In this document: piece by piece, positions 8,009-17,211 of the stretch
Layout of the letters: every line of letters begins with the position of its first letter
Position numbering within the stretch: the stretch's first letter is position 1
DNA from: Massilia sp. H6
GTDB lineage: Bacteria; Pseudomonadota; Gammaproteobacteria; Burkholderiales; Burkholderiaceae_D
Assembly: GCF_024802625.1 (NCBI RefSeq)
Contig: NZ_CP103371.1
Coordinates: 806,001 to 870,000, forward strand
DNA length: 64,000 bases
Reading direction: 5' to 3'
Made by a program: the position numbers and the translations under genes
The notes under the pieces: model-generated
Seen by the model: only the letters and a program-made list of their open reading frames with translations
What the model was told of the DNA's origin: nothing
The model's database searches: none

Positions 8009-10780
8009 ATGGCAGCATCCGTTCGCAATCTCACGCTGGTCGCGGCGCTGGCGCTGGTCACCAGCATGCCGGTGCTGCATGCGGCCCCGGCGAAGCAAGC
8101 CACCACGCCGGATATCCCGATCCCCGACATCCCGTACACCAAGTTCGTTCTCAAGAACGGCCTGACGGTGCTGGTGCATCAAGACCACAAGACCCCGGTG
8201 GTCGCGATCAACACCTGGTACCACGTCGGCTCGAAGAACGAAAAGGCCGGCAAGACCGGCTTCGCCCACCTGTTCGAGCACCTGATGTTCAGTGGCAGCG
8301 ACAACTTCAAGAAGACCTATCTCAACGCGATGGAAGGAATCGGTGCGACGGATCTGAACGGCACCACCAACCAGGACCGCACCAACTATTTCCAGAACGT
8401 GCCGACTTCGATGCTGGACTATGCGCTGTTCGCCGAGAGCGACCGCATGGGGCACCTGCTCGGCACGGTCGACAAGAAAAAGCTCGACCTGCAGCGCGGC
8501 GTGGTGCAGAACGAGAAGCGCCAGCGCGAGAACCAGCCCTACGGCGTGGCCTACGAGCTGTTGGTGAACAACACCTACCCGGTCGGCCACCCGTACTCCT
8601 GGACCGTGATCGGCAAGATGGAAGACCTGGACGCGGCCTCGATGACGGACGTGCAGGACTGGTTCAAGACCAACTACGGCCCGAATAACACGGTGCTGGT
8701 GCTGTCCGGCGACATCACGCCGGAGGTGGCGCGCCAAAAGGTCGAGCAGTATTACGGCCACATTCCTCCGGGGCCGCCGCTGGCCAAGCACGCAGCTTGG
8801 ATCGCCAAGCGCACCGGCAGCCACCGCACCACCGTGCAGGACCGGGTGCCGCAGTCGCGCATCTACCGCACCTGGAATGTCCCGGGCGCGCACACGCCCG
8901 AAGAAGCGCAGCTCGACCTGGCGGCGCTGGTGCTGGGCGGGGGCAAGACCTCGCGCCTGTACAAGCGCCTGGTGTACAAGGACCAGCTGGCCACCAGTGC
9001 GACCGCGAGCGACGATGCGGCCGAGATCGGCGGCCAGTTCGACCTGACCCTGACCGCGCGCCCCGGCGCCGACGTGGCCAAAATGGAGCGCGCAGCGGAC
9101 GAAGAATTGCGCGCGCTAATGAAGAACGGCCCGCTTGAATCAGAACTGCGCCTGGCCAAGACCACCATCCTGGCCCAGTACACCCGCATGATCGAGCGGG
9201 TCGGCGGCTTTGGCGGCAAGAGCGATTTGCTGGCCTCGTGCACTACCTATACCGGCAACCCCGATTGCTACAAGGTCTACCTGCAGCGCATCAAGGATGC
9301 GACCCCGGCCAGCGTGAAAAAGGCCATGAACGACTGGCTCAGCGACGGCGACTTCGTGCTGCAGGTCGATCCCTACCCGACTACCCTGACAGCGAGCGCC
9401 GCGCCCGACCGCAGCCAGGAGCCGGCGCTCGGCAAGCCGATGGCGCTCAAGCTGCCCGAGATGCAGAAAACCACGCTGTCGAACGGCCTGAAGGTCGTGC
9501 TGGCGGAGCGCCACGATGCACCGGTGGTCAACGTGCAACTGCTGGTCGATAGCGGCTACGCGTCCGACGCGCGCGAGAAACCGGGTGTGGCCAGCCTGGC
9601 GCTGCGCATGCTCGAAGAAGGCACCAAGACCCGCAAGTCGCTGGAAATCGGCGAAGAATTCGCGGGCCTGGGCGCGCAGTTCAGCACCGGCACCAACCTC
9701 GACAGCGCGTTCGTCACCATGAACACGCTCAAGGCCACGCTGCCGCAGTCGCTTGCGGTGTACTCGGACCTGGTGCTCAATCCGGCCTTTCCGCAGAACG
9801 AATTCACCCGCCTGCAGAAAGACCGGCTGGCCGCGATCCAGCGTGAGAAAACCGTGCCGCAGCTGATGGCGCTGCGCGTACTGCCAGGCCTGCTGTACGG
9901 CAAGGACCATGTGTACGCCAAGCCATTCACCGGCACCGGCACCGAAGAAGCGGTCCAGCGCATGACCCGCGACGACCTGGCGAACTACCATGCCACCTGG
10001 TTCAAGCCGAACAACGCAACCTTGCTGGTGGTGGGCGACACCACGCTGGCCGAGATCAAGCCGATGCTGGAGAAATCCTTCGCGGCCTGGAAAGCCGGCG
10101 AGGTGCCGAAGAAGGTGCTGGCCACGGTGGCGCCGCGGGAAAAAAGCGTGGTCTACCTGATGGACCGTCCGGGCGCGCTGCAAAGCGTGATCGTCGGTGC
10201 CCAGCTGGCGCCGCCGCGCAACAGCCCGGAATCGCTGCCGCTGGACATCGTCAACGACGTTTTCGGGGGCACCTTCAGCTCGCGCATCAACATGAACCTG
10301 CGTGAAGACAAACACTGGTCATACGGCGTGTCGAGCCAACTGTCGCCGGCGATCGGCCAGCGTCCTTTCATGAGCGTCTCGCCGGTGCAAACCGACAAGA
10401 CTCGCGAAGCGATGCAGGAACTCTTGCTTGAATACCGCAACATCGCCGGCGGCAAGCCGATCACGGACGCTGAGCTCAAAGGCGCACTCGACAACAACAC
10501 GCTGGGCTTGCCGGGCAGCTTCGAAACCGCCAACCAGCTCACCAGTGCCTACAACAACATCGTGCAATACGGCTTGCCGGACGACTACTACAACACCTTT
10601 ACCGAAAAGGCGCTGTCCCTGACGCCTCAGCAAGCCAACGCGCTGGCCGCCCGCAGCTTCACGCCGGAACGCCTGGTGTGGATCGTGGTGGGTGACCTGA
10701 GCAAGATCGAAGCGGGAATTCGCTCGCTCAATGTCGGCGAAGTGCGCAGAATCGATGTGAATGGAAATGTCGTGAACTAA
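8009..10780 (+). CDS. M16 family zinc metallopeptidase, two-domain
   Basis: A 923-residue exported pitrilysin-family peptidase. A signal peptide ends near residue 26 (VLHAAPA). The N-terminal M16 half has the inverted zinc motif HLFEH (87-91) with the third ligand Glu about 169 in VVQNEKRQRE, so it should be active. The C-terminal half (from about 485, TLSNGLKVVLAERHDAPVVNVQLLV) is a second M16 domain that lacks HxxEH, as usual for the structural partner. ATG 8009 has AGGAGG 5 bases upstream. Followed by a strong hairpin. Likely periplasmic peptide degradation; substrate unknown. Confidence 0.93.
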   Translation: MAASVRNLTLVAALALVTSMPVLHAAPAKQATTPDIPIPDIPYTKFVLKNGLTVLVHQDHKTPVVAINTWYHVGSKNEKAGKTGFAHLFEHLMFSGSDNFKKTYLNAMEGIGATDLNGTTNQDRTNYFQNVPTSMLDYALFAESDRMGHLLGTVDKKKLDLQRGVVQNEKRQRENQPYGVAYELLVNNTYPVGHPYSWTVIGKMEDLDAASMTDVQDWFKTNYGPNNTVLVLSGDITPEVARQKVEQYYGHIPPGPPLAKHAAWIAKRTGSHRTTVQDRVPQSRIYRTWNVPGAHTPEEAQLDLAALVLGGGKTSRLYKRLVYKDQLATSATASDDAAEIGGQFDLTLTARPGADVAKMERAADEELRALMKNGPLESELRLAKTTILAQYTRMIERVGGFGGKSDLLASCTTYTGNPDCYKVYLQRIKDATPASVKKAMNDWLSDGDFVLQVDPYPTTLTASAAPDRSQEPALGKPMALKLPEMQKTTLSNGLKVVLAERHDAPVVNVQLLVDSGYASDAREKPGVASLALRMLEEGTKTRKSLEIGEEFAGLGAQFSTGTNLDSAFVTMNTLKATLPQSLAVYSDLVLNPAFPQNEFTRLQKDRLAAIQREKTVPQLMALRVLPGLLYGKDHVYAKPFTGTGTEEAVQRMTRDDLANYHATWFKPNNATLLVVGDTTLAEIKPMLEKSFAAWKAGEVPKKVLATVAPREKSVVYLMDRPGALQSVIVGAQLAPPRNSPESLPLDIVNDVFGGTFSSRINMNLREDKHWSYGVSSQLSPAIGQRPFMSVSPVQTDKTREAMQELLLEYRNIAGGKPITDAELKGALDNNTLGLPGSFETANQLTSAYNNIVQYGLPDDYYNTFTEKALSLTPQQANALAARSFTPERLVWIVVGDLSKIEAGIRSLNVGEVRRIDVNGNVVN

Positions 10781-10787
10781 GAGCAGT

Positions 10788-10816
10788 GCGTGGCCGGCCT
10801 GGCTGGCCGGCCACGC
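10788..10816. terminator. 12-bp perfect hairpin between convergent genes
   Basis: Perfect inverted repeat 788-799 with 805-816 (offset 10000), loop TGGCT, all GC-rich, placed between the ends of the M16 gene and the minus-strand lipoprotein gene. No T tract follows on either strand, so it may be a bidirectional stop or 3' end protector. Confidence 0.6.
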
Positions 10817-10828
10817 TGGCAAGGGCGG

Positions 10829-11899
10829 CTAGTCAAGCGCCTGCATCAGCGCCGTCGCCATCCTGGCTTGCTCCGCCTGCGGCATGTCGGTGTTGTTAAG
10901 CAGAACTACCGCGCGGCCATCGGCCGGGTCGTAGGCCAGCAAGGTCTTGTAGCCGCCAAAGGCGCCCGTATGCCAGGCAAGGGAGCGGGCGCCTTGTTTC
11001 GTGGTGAAGGTCTTCACGCGCGAGCCCAGCGCATAGTCTTGCGCGGCCACCTGGACGGTGGACAGCGCGCGCCGCCCCTTATCCGAGAGCAGCTTGGTGA
11101 AATAGACGGTGTCGGCAATCGCCACCAGGTCGCGCGCGGTGCTGTACAGGGTGCCGCTGGCCGCCAGCATCGGCGGCGCGGTCGGTACCTTGCGTCCGCC
11201 GGCGGCGTCATAGGCGACCGCCATGCCAACCGAATCTTCGTAGCCGGTGGCGCCGAAGCTGGTGTCGCGCACGCCGGCCGGGGCCAGCACCAGTTCTTCC
11301 ACGGTTTCGGTGAACGGCTCGCCGGTGGCGCGCTCGACCACGGCCGCGACCAGCACCCAGTTGGTCGCCGCATCGTCCCACTTGGTGCCGGCCGCGCCCG
11401 GGGTGCCAACCCCGAAGCGCAGCGCCGCTTCGACCGGACCGACCTCGAGGTGGTCGATTTCCTTGTCTTTTTTCATCGCCTCGGACAGGCCGTTGGGAAT
11501 GCCGCTGCGGTTCGACATCAGCTGGCGCAACGTGACCGCGCCATTGGCGGCCGGCAATTGCGGCAGATGGCGCGCGATCGGCGCGTCCAGGTCGAGCTTG
11601 CCCATGTCGGCCAGTCGCAGCACGGCCACGGCCGTGATCCACCGACTGATCCCGCCGACCATGAAGCGGGTGTCCCTGGTGTTGGCCTGCGCTTCCTCGC
11701 GCAGGGCCAGGCCACTGGCGCGCGGCACCAGCGGCGCATGCAGATCCTTGCGCACGGCGACCACGCCGCTATAGTCTTGCGGCACATGGCGCTCGATCAG
11801 GGGGGCGGTGGTGAGTCTGGCAACTGCGGCGCAGCCCGACAGGGTAGCGAGGGCGACAACGAGCGCGGCGGGCGCGAGCAGGGAAAGGCGGATGGACAT
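10829..11899 (-). CDS. Beta-lactamase-fold lipoprotein with lost active site
   Basis: A 356-residue lipoprotein (lipobox LSGC, Cys 23) of the class C beta-lactamase/serine hydrolase fold. The fold is clear from TAVAVLRLADMGKLDLDAPI, the LRQLMSNRSGIPN segment and the third active-site motif WHTG (309-312). However, the position of the catalytic SxxK reads G-I-S-R (83-86), so the nucleophile Ser is Gly and the Lys is Arg, and no Tyr-x-Asn is found near DDAATNW (175-181). The DNA reads cleanly with no frameshift. It is probably a non-catalytic binding or scaffold protein. The ATG at 11899 has CAGGAG upstream. Confidence 0.8.
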   Translation of the reverse strand: MSIRLSLLAPAALVVALATLSGCAAVARLTTAPLIERHVPQDYSGVVAVRKDLHAPLVPRASGLALREEAQANTRDTRFMVGGISRWITAVAVLRLADMGKLDLDAPIARHLPQLPAANGAVTLRQLMSNRSGIPNGLSEAMKKDKEIDHLEVGPVEAALRFGVGTPGAAGTKWDDAATNWVLVAAVVERATGEPFTETVEELVLAPAGVRDTSFGATGYEDSVGMAVAYDAAGGRKVPTAPPMLAASGTLYSTARDLVAIADTVYFTKLLSDKGRRALSTVQVAAQDYALGSRVKTFTTKQGARSLAWHTGAFGGYKTLLAYDPADGRAVVLLNNTDMPQAEQARMATALMQALD

Positions 11900-11985
11900 G
11901 GGTGCTCCTGGTAAGTACACGGGGGCATTGTAGCCGCCCGCGCCAGCGCACCGCCGCAGGCGTGCGTGCTGGCGAACCGGGCGCC

Positions 11986-12972
11986 TCAGCCCTTGCGCCG
12001 GATGTCTGCCGTGATCTCGTAGGCGCGCAGGCGCGCCGCGTGGTCGAATACCTGCGAGGTGATCATGAGCTCGTCGGCGCCGGTGCGTGCAATGAAGGCG
12101 CGCAGCTCGGTGTCTACCGTCGCCGGCGAGCCGATCGCGCTGCATGAGAGCACGCTGTCGAGCATCATGCGCTCGGCCGTGCCGAGCTGTTCGAGGTAGC
12201 CCGGCAGCGGGGGCTGCAGCTTGCCCGGGCGGCCGGTACGCAGGCTCACGAACGCCTGCTGCATCGAGGTGGCCAGCAGCTGCGCCTCGGCGTCGGTCTC
12301 GGCGGCGAACACGTTAAAGCCAAGCATGACGTAGGGCTTGTCGAGCTGCGCGGACGGGCGGAAAGTAGAGCGGTAGAGCTCGATCGCCTGCATCATCATC
12401 TGTGGCGCGAAATGCGAGGCGAACGCGTAGGGCAGACCGAGCGCGGCGGCCAGCTGGGCGCCGAACAGGCTCGACCCAAGGATCCAGACCGGTACCTCCA
12501 GGCCCGCACCCGGCACTGCCCGTACCTGGCGGCGCGGGGCATCGGCGAAATAATCCAACAGTTCGACGACGTCCTGGGGGAATTCGTCGGCGCTTGACTC
12601 CAGGTTGCGGCGCAGCGCGCGCGCGGTGACGTGGTCGGAACCGGGCGCGCGGCCCAGGCCGAGGTCTATGCGGCCCGGAAACAGCGATGCCAGCGTGCCG
12701 AACTGCTCGGCGATCACCAGCGGCGAATGGTTGGGCAGCATGATGCCGCCGGCGCCGACCCGGATGGTCGAGGTGCCGGCCGCCACATGGCCGATCAGCA
12801 CCGCGGTGGCGGCGCTGGCGATGCCCGGCATGCCGTGGTGTTCGGCCAGCCAGAAGCGGTTGTAGCCCCAGCGTTCGCCGTGCTGCGCGAGATCTAGTGA
12901 GCACTGGAATGATGTTGCCGCATCGCTGCCTTCGACGATGGGAGAGAGGTCGAGTATCGAGAGTGGGATCAT
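11986..12972 (-). CDS. LLM class flavin-dependent oxidoreductase (MsnO8-like)
   Basis: A 328-residue luciferase-like TIM-barrel protein that probably uses FMN from a reductase partner. Typical motifs are present: ILDLSPI at the first strand, [28 protein letters not shown], the [37 protein letters not shown] block, and VWILGSS. This matches the MsnO8/YhbW-type subgroup of single-component-annotated monooxygenases. It lies downstream of nothing on its strand, with 190 bases before the divergent secreted protein at 13166. Substrate unknown. Confidence 0.9.
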   Translation of the reverse strand: MIPLSILDLSPIVEGSDAATSFQCSLDLAQHGERWGYNRFWLAEHHGMPGIASAATAVLIGHVAAGTSTIRVGAGGIMLPNHSPLVIAEQFGTLASLFPGRIDLGLGRAPGSDHVTARALRRNLESSADEFPQDVVELLDYFADAPRRQVRAVPGAGLEVPVWILGSSLFGAQLAAALGLPYAFASHFAPQMMMQAIELYRSTFRPSAQLDKPYVMLGFNVFAAETDAEAQLLATSMQQAFVSLRTGRPGKLQPPLPGYLEQLGTAERMMLDSVLSCSAIGSPATVDTELRAFIARTGADELMITSQVFDHAARLRAYEITADIRRKG

Positions 12973-13165
12973 GCGGCGATGATACGCCGATGTGCATATC
13001 CGCGTGCGGGAGGCTCCGAAGCGCGGCGCACAGCACGCGCATATCTTGCCTGTAGGCTAACGTGCGCCTGTGTATGTACAGGCTCACTACACTCGGACTC
13101 CTATCGCGATATCTCATTGATATTGTTGAGCATTTCGCCCCGAAGCTACATTCCAGGAGATCGAC

Positions 13166-13870
13166 ATGAAGATGAACAAGCTACTGAAAGGCCTGTTGGG
13201 TGCGTCCGTTGCCACTGCCATGCTCGCTGCCACGACCGTCCATGCGCAATCGAGTGGAACTGCCGGCCAGGCCGGTACCACGTCGGGGACCGGCACCAGC
13301 GCCGGCACCGCCCATAGCGGCAGCATGAACGACCAGAGCAGCGGCAGCTCGTCGGCAAGCGCCACCGGCAGCCCGCAGCACCATGACATGAAGCACAGCA
13401 AGAAAGACAAGGATCACAGAAGCTCGGGTCACATGCACGGCGCCAGCGGTACCAGCGGCGCCAGCGGCGACACCAGTGGCGCAGCCGGTTCAGGCACCTG
13501 GAGCGGCAGCACCGGTTCGACCGGCGCCACCGGCGCCATCGGAGCGACTAGTGGCAGCGGCCAGGCCGACTGGGGCAGCTCGGGTGTCGAGGCCGGACGG
13601 ACCAGTACCGGTGCATCGAGCGAACCGCCACCGCGCAGCGCGTGGGGCAGCAGCGGGGCCTCCGGATCGACCGGGTCGACGGAAACGACCGGCACCACGG
13701 ACAGCACCGGAACCACCGGAACCACCGGAACCAGCGGAACCAGCGAGTCGGTGGACGATAGCGGCGCGACCGGCACGATGGACGAAAGCGGCCGCAGCGG
13801 TACCACCGGCACCACCGGCACCACCGATACGGATACCAAGAGCACCGGCGGCACCGGCCGCGGCTACTGA
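13166..13870 (+). CDS. Secreted low-complexity Gly/Ser/Thr-rich protein
   Basis: A 234-residue protein: signal peptide to about residue 28 (MLAATTVHAQ), then almost pure Gly, Ser, Thr and Ala. A short His/Lys-rich island (HHDMKHSKKDKDHRSSGHMHG) at about 72-92 could bind metal. The C-terminal part is built from near-repeats of Gly-Thr-Thr, encoded by 9-base tandem units (four copies at 13706-13741, more at about 13800-13830). No catalytic domain is present. It may be an extracellular or spore-coat-like filler, an adhesive or a desiccation-related protein; this is a guess. AGGAGAT lies 7 bases before the ATG, and a strong terminator follows. Confidence 0.75.
   Translation: MKMNKLLKGLLGASVATAMLAATTVHAQSSGTAGQAGTTSGTGTSAGTAHSGSMNDQSSGSSSASATGSPQHHDMKHSKKDKDHRSSGHMHGASGTSGASGDTSGAAGSGTWSGSTGSTGATGAIGATSGSGQADWGSSGVEAGRTSTGASSEPPPRSAWGSSGASGSTGSTETTGTTDSTGTTGTTGTSGTSESVDDSGATGTMDESGRSGTTGTTGTTDTDTKSTGGTGRGY
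13706..13741 (+). repeat. In-frame 9-bp tandem repeat, four copies
   Basis: Unit ACCGGAACC, three exact copies and one with AGC for ACC, inside the low-complexity secreted protein gene. Being 9 bases long it keeps the frame, so copy-number change would alter length but not break the protein. Confidence 0.85.
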
Positions 13871-13911
13871 CTTAACAGTTTCCCCCTGACGCGGCCCGGG
13901 TGGGCCGCGTG

Positions 13912-13946
13912 CGACACCGGCCTGCGGGCCGGTGTCGTCGTTTTTT
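13912..13946 (+). terminator. Rho-independent terminator
   Basis: An 11-bp stem (912-922 with 927-937, offset 13000), loop TGCG, followed within 3 bases by six T. A second hairpin (13891-13897 with 13902-13908) precedes it. It ends the secreted-protein gene and faces the converging oxidoreductase gene. Confidence 0.9.
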
Positions 13947-13968
13947 GGGAGCGCCAGCCGCGCATGGC

Positions 13969-15570
13969 TCACCGTGCATGACGTCCGCGCAGGCCCGCGC
14001 GCGGCGATCGCGGCGGCAGGCCGCCATCGAGCAGCTCGATCTTTTCGAGTGGCGCGGGTGCCGGGCCATGCAGCACCTGGCCTTGAATGTCGAAGCGCGA
14101 CGCGTGGCAGGGGCAGTCCCACGAACGCTCGGCCGAGTTCCAGTGCACCGCACAGCCCAGGTGGGTGCACCTGGCCGACACCGCGTGCAGAGCGCCCTGG
14201 GCGTCGCGGTACACCGCGATCTTGCGCAGGCCGTCGCGCACCACCGCGCCTTCGCCGGCCGCGATTTCCTGGACCGAGTCGACATCGCCCCCGGTCAGCC
14301 ATTCGCCGTAGCGGGCCAGCGTATTGGCCTGCTCCGCGGCGAAATCGGCCAACCCGTGCACCGGCTTGCGCGCCGGGTCGTACAGCGCCTCCCATGGGTG
14401 GTCTCGGCCGGCGATCAGGTCGGTGATGAGCATCGCGCCGATGGTGCAATGGGTAATGCCATTGCCCGAGTCGCCGGTGATCAGGTAGACGTTGTCGTCG
14501 TCCATCGGGTTGCGGCCGAGGTAGGGCAGGCCGTCGGCGGGTTCCATTACCTCGCCCGACCAGCGGTAGGCAAGGTCCTGCGCGGCCGGGAAATGCGCGC
14601 GGGCCCAGCGCTCGATCTGGTCGTAGCGGTGTTCGGGGTGGTCGTCCTGGCCGGTCTTGTGGTCGGCGCCGCCCACGACCAGAATGTCGTGATCGCCCGC
14701 CGCATCGGGTGTCTCGAGGCGCACGTAGTAATACGGGTCGCCGGTATCCCAGAGCAGGATGCGCGGCAGCGCGCCGCGCGGCACGCGCAGGCCTACCACA
14801 TAGGTGCGGTAGCCGGCCTGCTTGGTATGCATCACCACGCGGTCGTTGAAGGGCGTGTGCGTGGCCAGCACCACCGCGCGTGCGCGCACCTCGCCGTGTT
14901 CGGTGGAGACGGTTTGCTGCTGCTGGTCGCCGCGCACCCGGCACGCGTGGGTGGCGCCGAACACCCGGCCGCCAAGGCGCTCGATGGCGCGCGCCAGGCC
15001 TGCCAGGTAGTGCAGCGGATGAAACTGCGCCTGGTTCGCGAAGCGCACGGCAGGACCCGAATCGAAGGGCAGGCCGGGCACGCGCGGCAGCAGCTCGACC
15101 GCCACGCCGGCGCGTCTGGCGCAGTGGTATTCGTGCTCGAGGTTGCGCAGCTTATTGCCGGGCAGGGCGTACAGATAGCCGTCGACGCGCTCGAACTTGC
15201 AGTCGATATGCTCGTCGGCCTTGAGCATGGCGGCTATCGACTCGACCAGGCCGATCGCGCGCGCATGGCTGTCGGCCACCAAGCGGGCATTGCCGGGACC
15301 GAACTTGTGCTCGATGGCGGCGTACCACTCGTCGGGCGGGAACAGGTGGGCGCTGCTGCGCCCGGTCTCGCCGGCGCCGATGCCGAGCGCGTCGATCACG
15401 ACAACGCGGCGCCCCTCGCGGGCCAGCAGGTAGGCGGTGCTCAAGCCGGCGATGCCGGCGCCGATCACGCACACATCGGTATCGAGGTCGCCGGGCAGCG
15501 GGGGGCAGGGGGGCAGCACCGCGCTGTCGAGCCATACCGAGAGCGAAGCGCCGTTCGTGGTAGCAGACAT
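13969..15570 (-). CDS. FAD-dependent oxidoreductase with C-terminal Rieske domain
   Basis: A 533-residue fusion. The N-terminal DAO-type FAD domain starts at about residue 30 with VCVIGAGIAGLSTAYLLAREG and the acidic strand end VVVIDA; the middle has the GDSGNGITH segment of glycine-oxidase-like enzymes. The last ~90 residues form a Rieske 2Fe-2S domain with CTHLGC and CPCHASRF, giving the two Cys-x-His / Cys-x-x-His ligand pairs. Such fusions are common but of unknown substrate; electrons may pass between FAD and the cluster. The ATG at 15570 has AAAGGA upstream; the longer open frame to 15648 lacks similarity. Monocistronic on the minus strand. Confidence 0.92.
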   Translation of the reverse strand: MSATTNGASLSVWLDSAVLPPCPPLPGDLDTDVCVIGAGIAGLSTAYLLAREGRRVVVIDALGIGAGETGRSSAHLFPPDEWYAAIEHKFGPGNARLVADSHARAIGLVESIAAMLKADEHIDCKFERVDGYLYALPGNKLRNLEHEYHCARRAGVAVELLPRVPGLPFDSGPAVRFANQAQFHPLHYLAGLARAIERLGGRVFGATHACRVRGDQQQQTVSTEHGEVRARAVVLATHTPFNDRVVMHTKQAGYRTYVVGLRVPRGALPRILLWDTGDPYYYVRLETPDAAGDHDILVVGGADHKTGQDDHPEHRYDQIERWARAHFPAAQDLAYRWSGEVMEPADGLPYLGRNPMDDDNVYLITGDSGNGITHCTIGAMLITDLIAGRDHPWEALYDPARKPVHGLADFAAEQANTLARYGEWLTGGDVDSVQEIAAGEGAVVRDGLRKIAVYRDAQGALHAVSARCTHLGCAVHWNSAERSWDCPCHASRFDIQGQVLHGPAPAPLEKIELLDGGLPPRSPRAGLRGRHAR

Positions 15571-15815
15571 GTCGTCGTCCTTTCTGTGCAGGGCGCCGTA
15601 CGCCGGCGCGTGCAAGGCAGTGCGGCCCGGAAGAGAGCCTGTATGCACAGTCTACTGTGACGAACAAAAGGCCGGAGCACGATGGCCAGCGCGGCGGCAG
15701 CTTGCGAAGGTTTGTGGCGGCTTTGCCGCAGCCGTAAGCAATTCCAGCCAGGCGGCGAACTTTCCTGAAAAATGTGGCGTAGAATCAATTTAAATTACAT
15801 ACAGGAATTTTTGCA

Positions 15816-17195
15816 ATGGTTAACGTCACCGGCCACATTCAGCCGTCCCCCAGCGCCATGAAGCTTTCCGAACTGATCGGGGCGCTGAGCTACGCGCTCG
15901 ACATCACCGAGGGCCAGCCCGACGGCCATTGCGTGCGCTGCTGCTGGATCGGCATGCACATCGGCCGGGCCGCCGGATTGCCCGAGCACCAGCTGTGGGA
16001 GCTCTATTACACGCTGCTGCTCAAGGACCTGGGCTGCAGCAGCAATGCGGCGCGCATTTGCGAGCTGTACCTGACCGACGACCTGCAATTCAAGCGCGAT
16101 TTCAAGACCGTGGGCGACAGCCTGCCGCAGGTGCTGTCGTTCGTGCTGACCCATACCGGCCTGAAAGCCGGCCTGGCCGAGCGCTTTCGCAGCGTAATGA
16201 CGATACTGCGCGACGGTCCGGCGATTGCCCAGAGCCTGGTCGCTACGCGCTGCCAGCGCGGCGCCGAGATTGCCCGGCTGCTGCGCTTCTCCGAAGGCGT
16301 GGCTGCCGGCATCTATTCGCTCGACGAGCATTTCAATGGCAAGGGCAAGCCGCAGGCACTGGCCGGGGAGGACATTCCGATCTACGCGCGCATCGCGCTG
16401 ATGGCCCAGGTGATCGACGTGTTCAATACGTCGTCGGGACGCGACAGCGCGCTGGAAGAAGTGCGCGGCCGCGCCGGCAGCTGGTTCGACCCACGGCTGG
16501 TGGCGGCGCTTGAGCAGGTAGCGGCGGCGCCTGCCTTCTGGGACATGCTGGCAGCACCTGCCATCGACCAGGCCGTGTTTGCGCTGGAGCCAGCCGGACA
16601 CGAGGTGGCGCTCGACGACGACTATCTCGACGACATTGCCACCGCCTTCGGCCAGGTGGTCGACGCCAAGAGCCCCTACACCAGCGGCCACAGCGCGCGC
16701 GTGGCGCTGTACACGGACATGATCGCGGAAGAGCTGGGCATGGACGCGCGGCAGCGCCGTTGGCTCAAGCGCGGAGCGCTGCTGCACGACGTGGGCAAGC
16801 TGGGCGTCAGCAACAGCGTGCTGGACAAGGCGGGCTCGCTCGACCGCGACGAATGGGACGCGGTCAAGCAGCATGCGCACTTCACGGAAACGATCCTGGG
16901 CCGTATCAATGCATTCGCGGGCCTGGCCAAGATCGCCGGTGCGCACCACGAGCGCCTGGACGGCACCGGCTATCCGCGCGGCCTGAGCGGGGACGCGATC
17001 GGCCTCGAAACCCGCATCATCACCACCGCCGACATCTTCGATGCGATCACGGCCGAGCGTCCCTACCGCGGTGCGATTCCCGTGCAGCAGGCCCTGGCCA
17101 TGATGGAAAAAACCGTCGGCAGCGCACTCGATGCGGACTGCTTCGAGGCGCTGAAGACGGCGGTGGCGCGGGTGCCGCTGCAGGCGGCGGCTTAG
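15816..17195 (+). CDS. Tandem HD-GYP protein, first domain degenerate
   Basis: A 459-residue cytoplasmic protein with two HD-GYP modules. The second (about 255-455) is intact: TSGHSARVA, LLHDVGKLG, and HHERLDGTGYPRGL, the residues that bind the metal centre and c-di-GMP, so it should be a c-di-GMP phosphodiesterase. The first (about 15-215) keeps the helix pattern but reads GHCVR, LLLKDLGC and HFNGKGKP in place of the His, His-Asp and GYP motifs, so it is probably a regulatory or dimerisation copy. No receiver domain or membrane segment is seen. AGGA lies 9 bases before ATG 15816. It ends 16 bases from the opposing gene. Confidence 0.9.
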   Translation: MVNVTGHIQPSPSAMKLSELIGALSYALDITEGQPDGHCVRCCWIGMHIGRAAGLPEHQLWELYYTLLLKDLGCSSNAARICELYLTDDLQFKRDFKTVGDSLPQVLSFVLTHTGLKAGLAERFRSVMTILRDGPAIAQSLVATRCQRGAEIARLLRFSEGVAAGIYSLDEHFNGKGKPQALAGEDIPIYARIALMAQVIDVFNTSSGRDSALEEVRGRAGSWFDPRLVAALEQVAAAPAFWDMLAAPAIDQAVFALEPAGHEVALDDDYLDDIATAFGQVVDAKSPYTSGHSARVALYTDMIAEELGMDARQRRWLKRGALLHDVGKLGVSNSVLDKAGSLDRDEWDAVKQHAHFTETILGRINAFAGLAKIAGAHHERLDGTGYPRGLSGDAIGLETRIITTADIFDAITAERPYRGAIPVQQALAMMEKTVGSALDADCFEALKTAVARVPLQAAA

Positions 17196-17211
17196 CCCGG
17201 CGGGGTAGAAC

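Noticed and set aside
13900..15660. A 586-codon open frame on the plus strand
   Set aside because: It is antisense to the FAD-Rieske gene and reads as low-complexity Ala/Gly/Arg/His sequence. Long antisense frames are expected in GC-rich DNA. The same applies to long plus-strand frames at 310-1245 and 3570-4811, and to minus-strand frames at 6704-7939, 9140-10315, 15795-16949 and 20301-21764.
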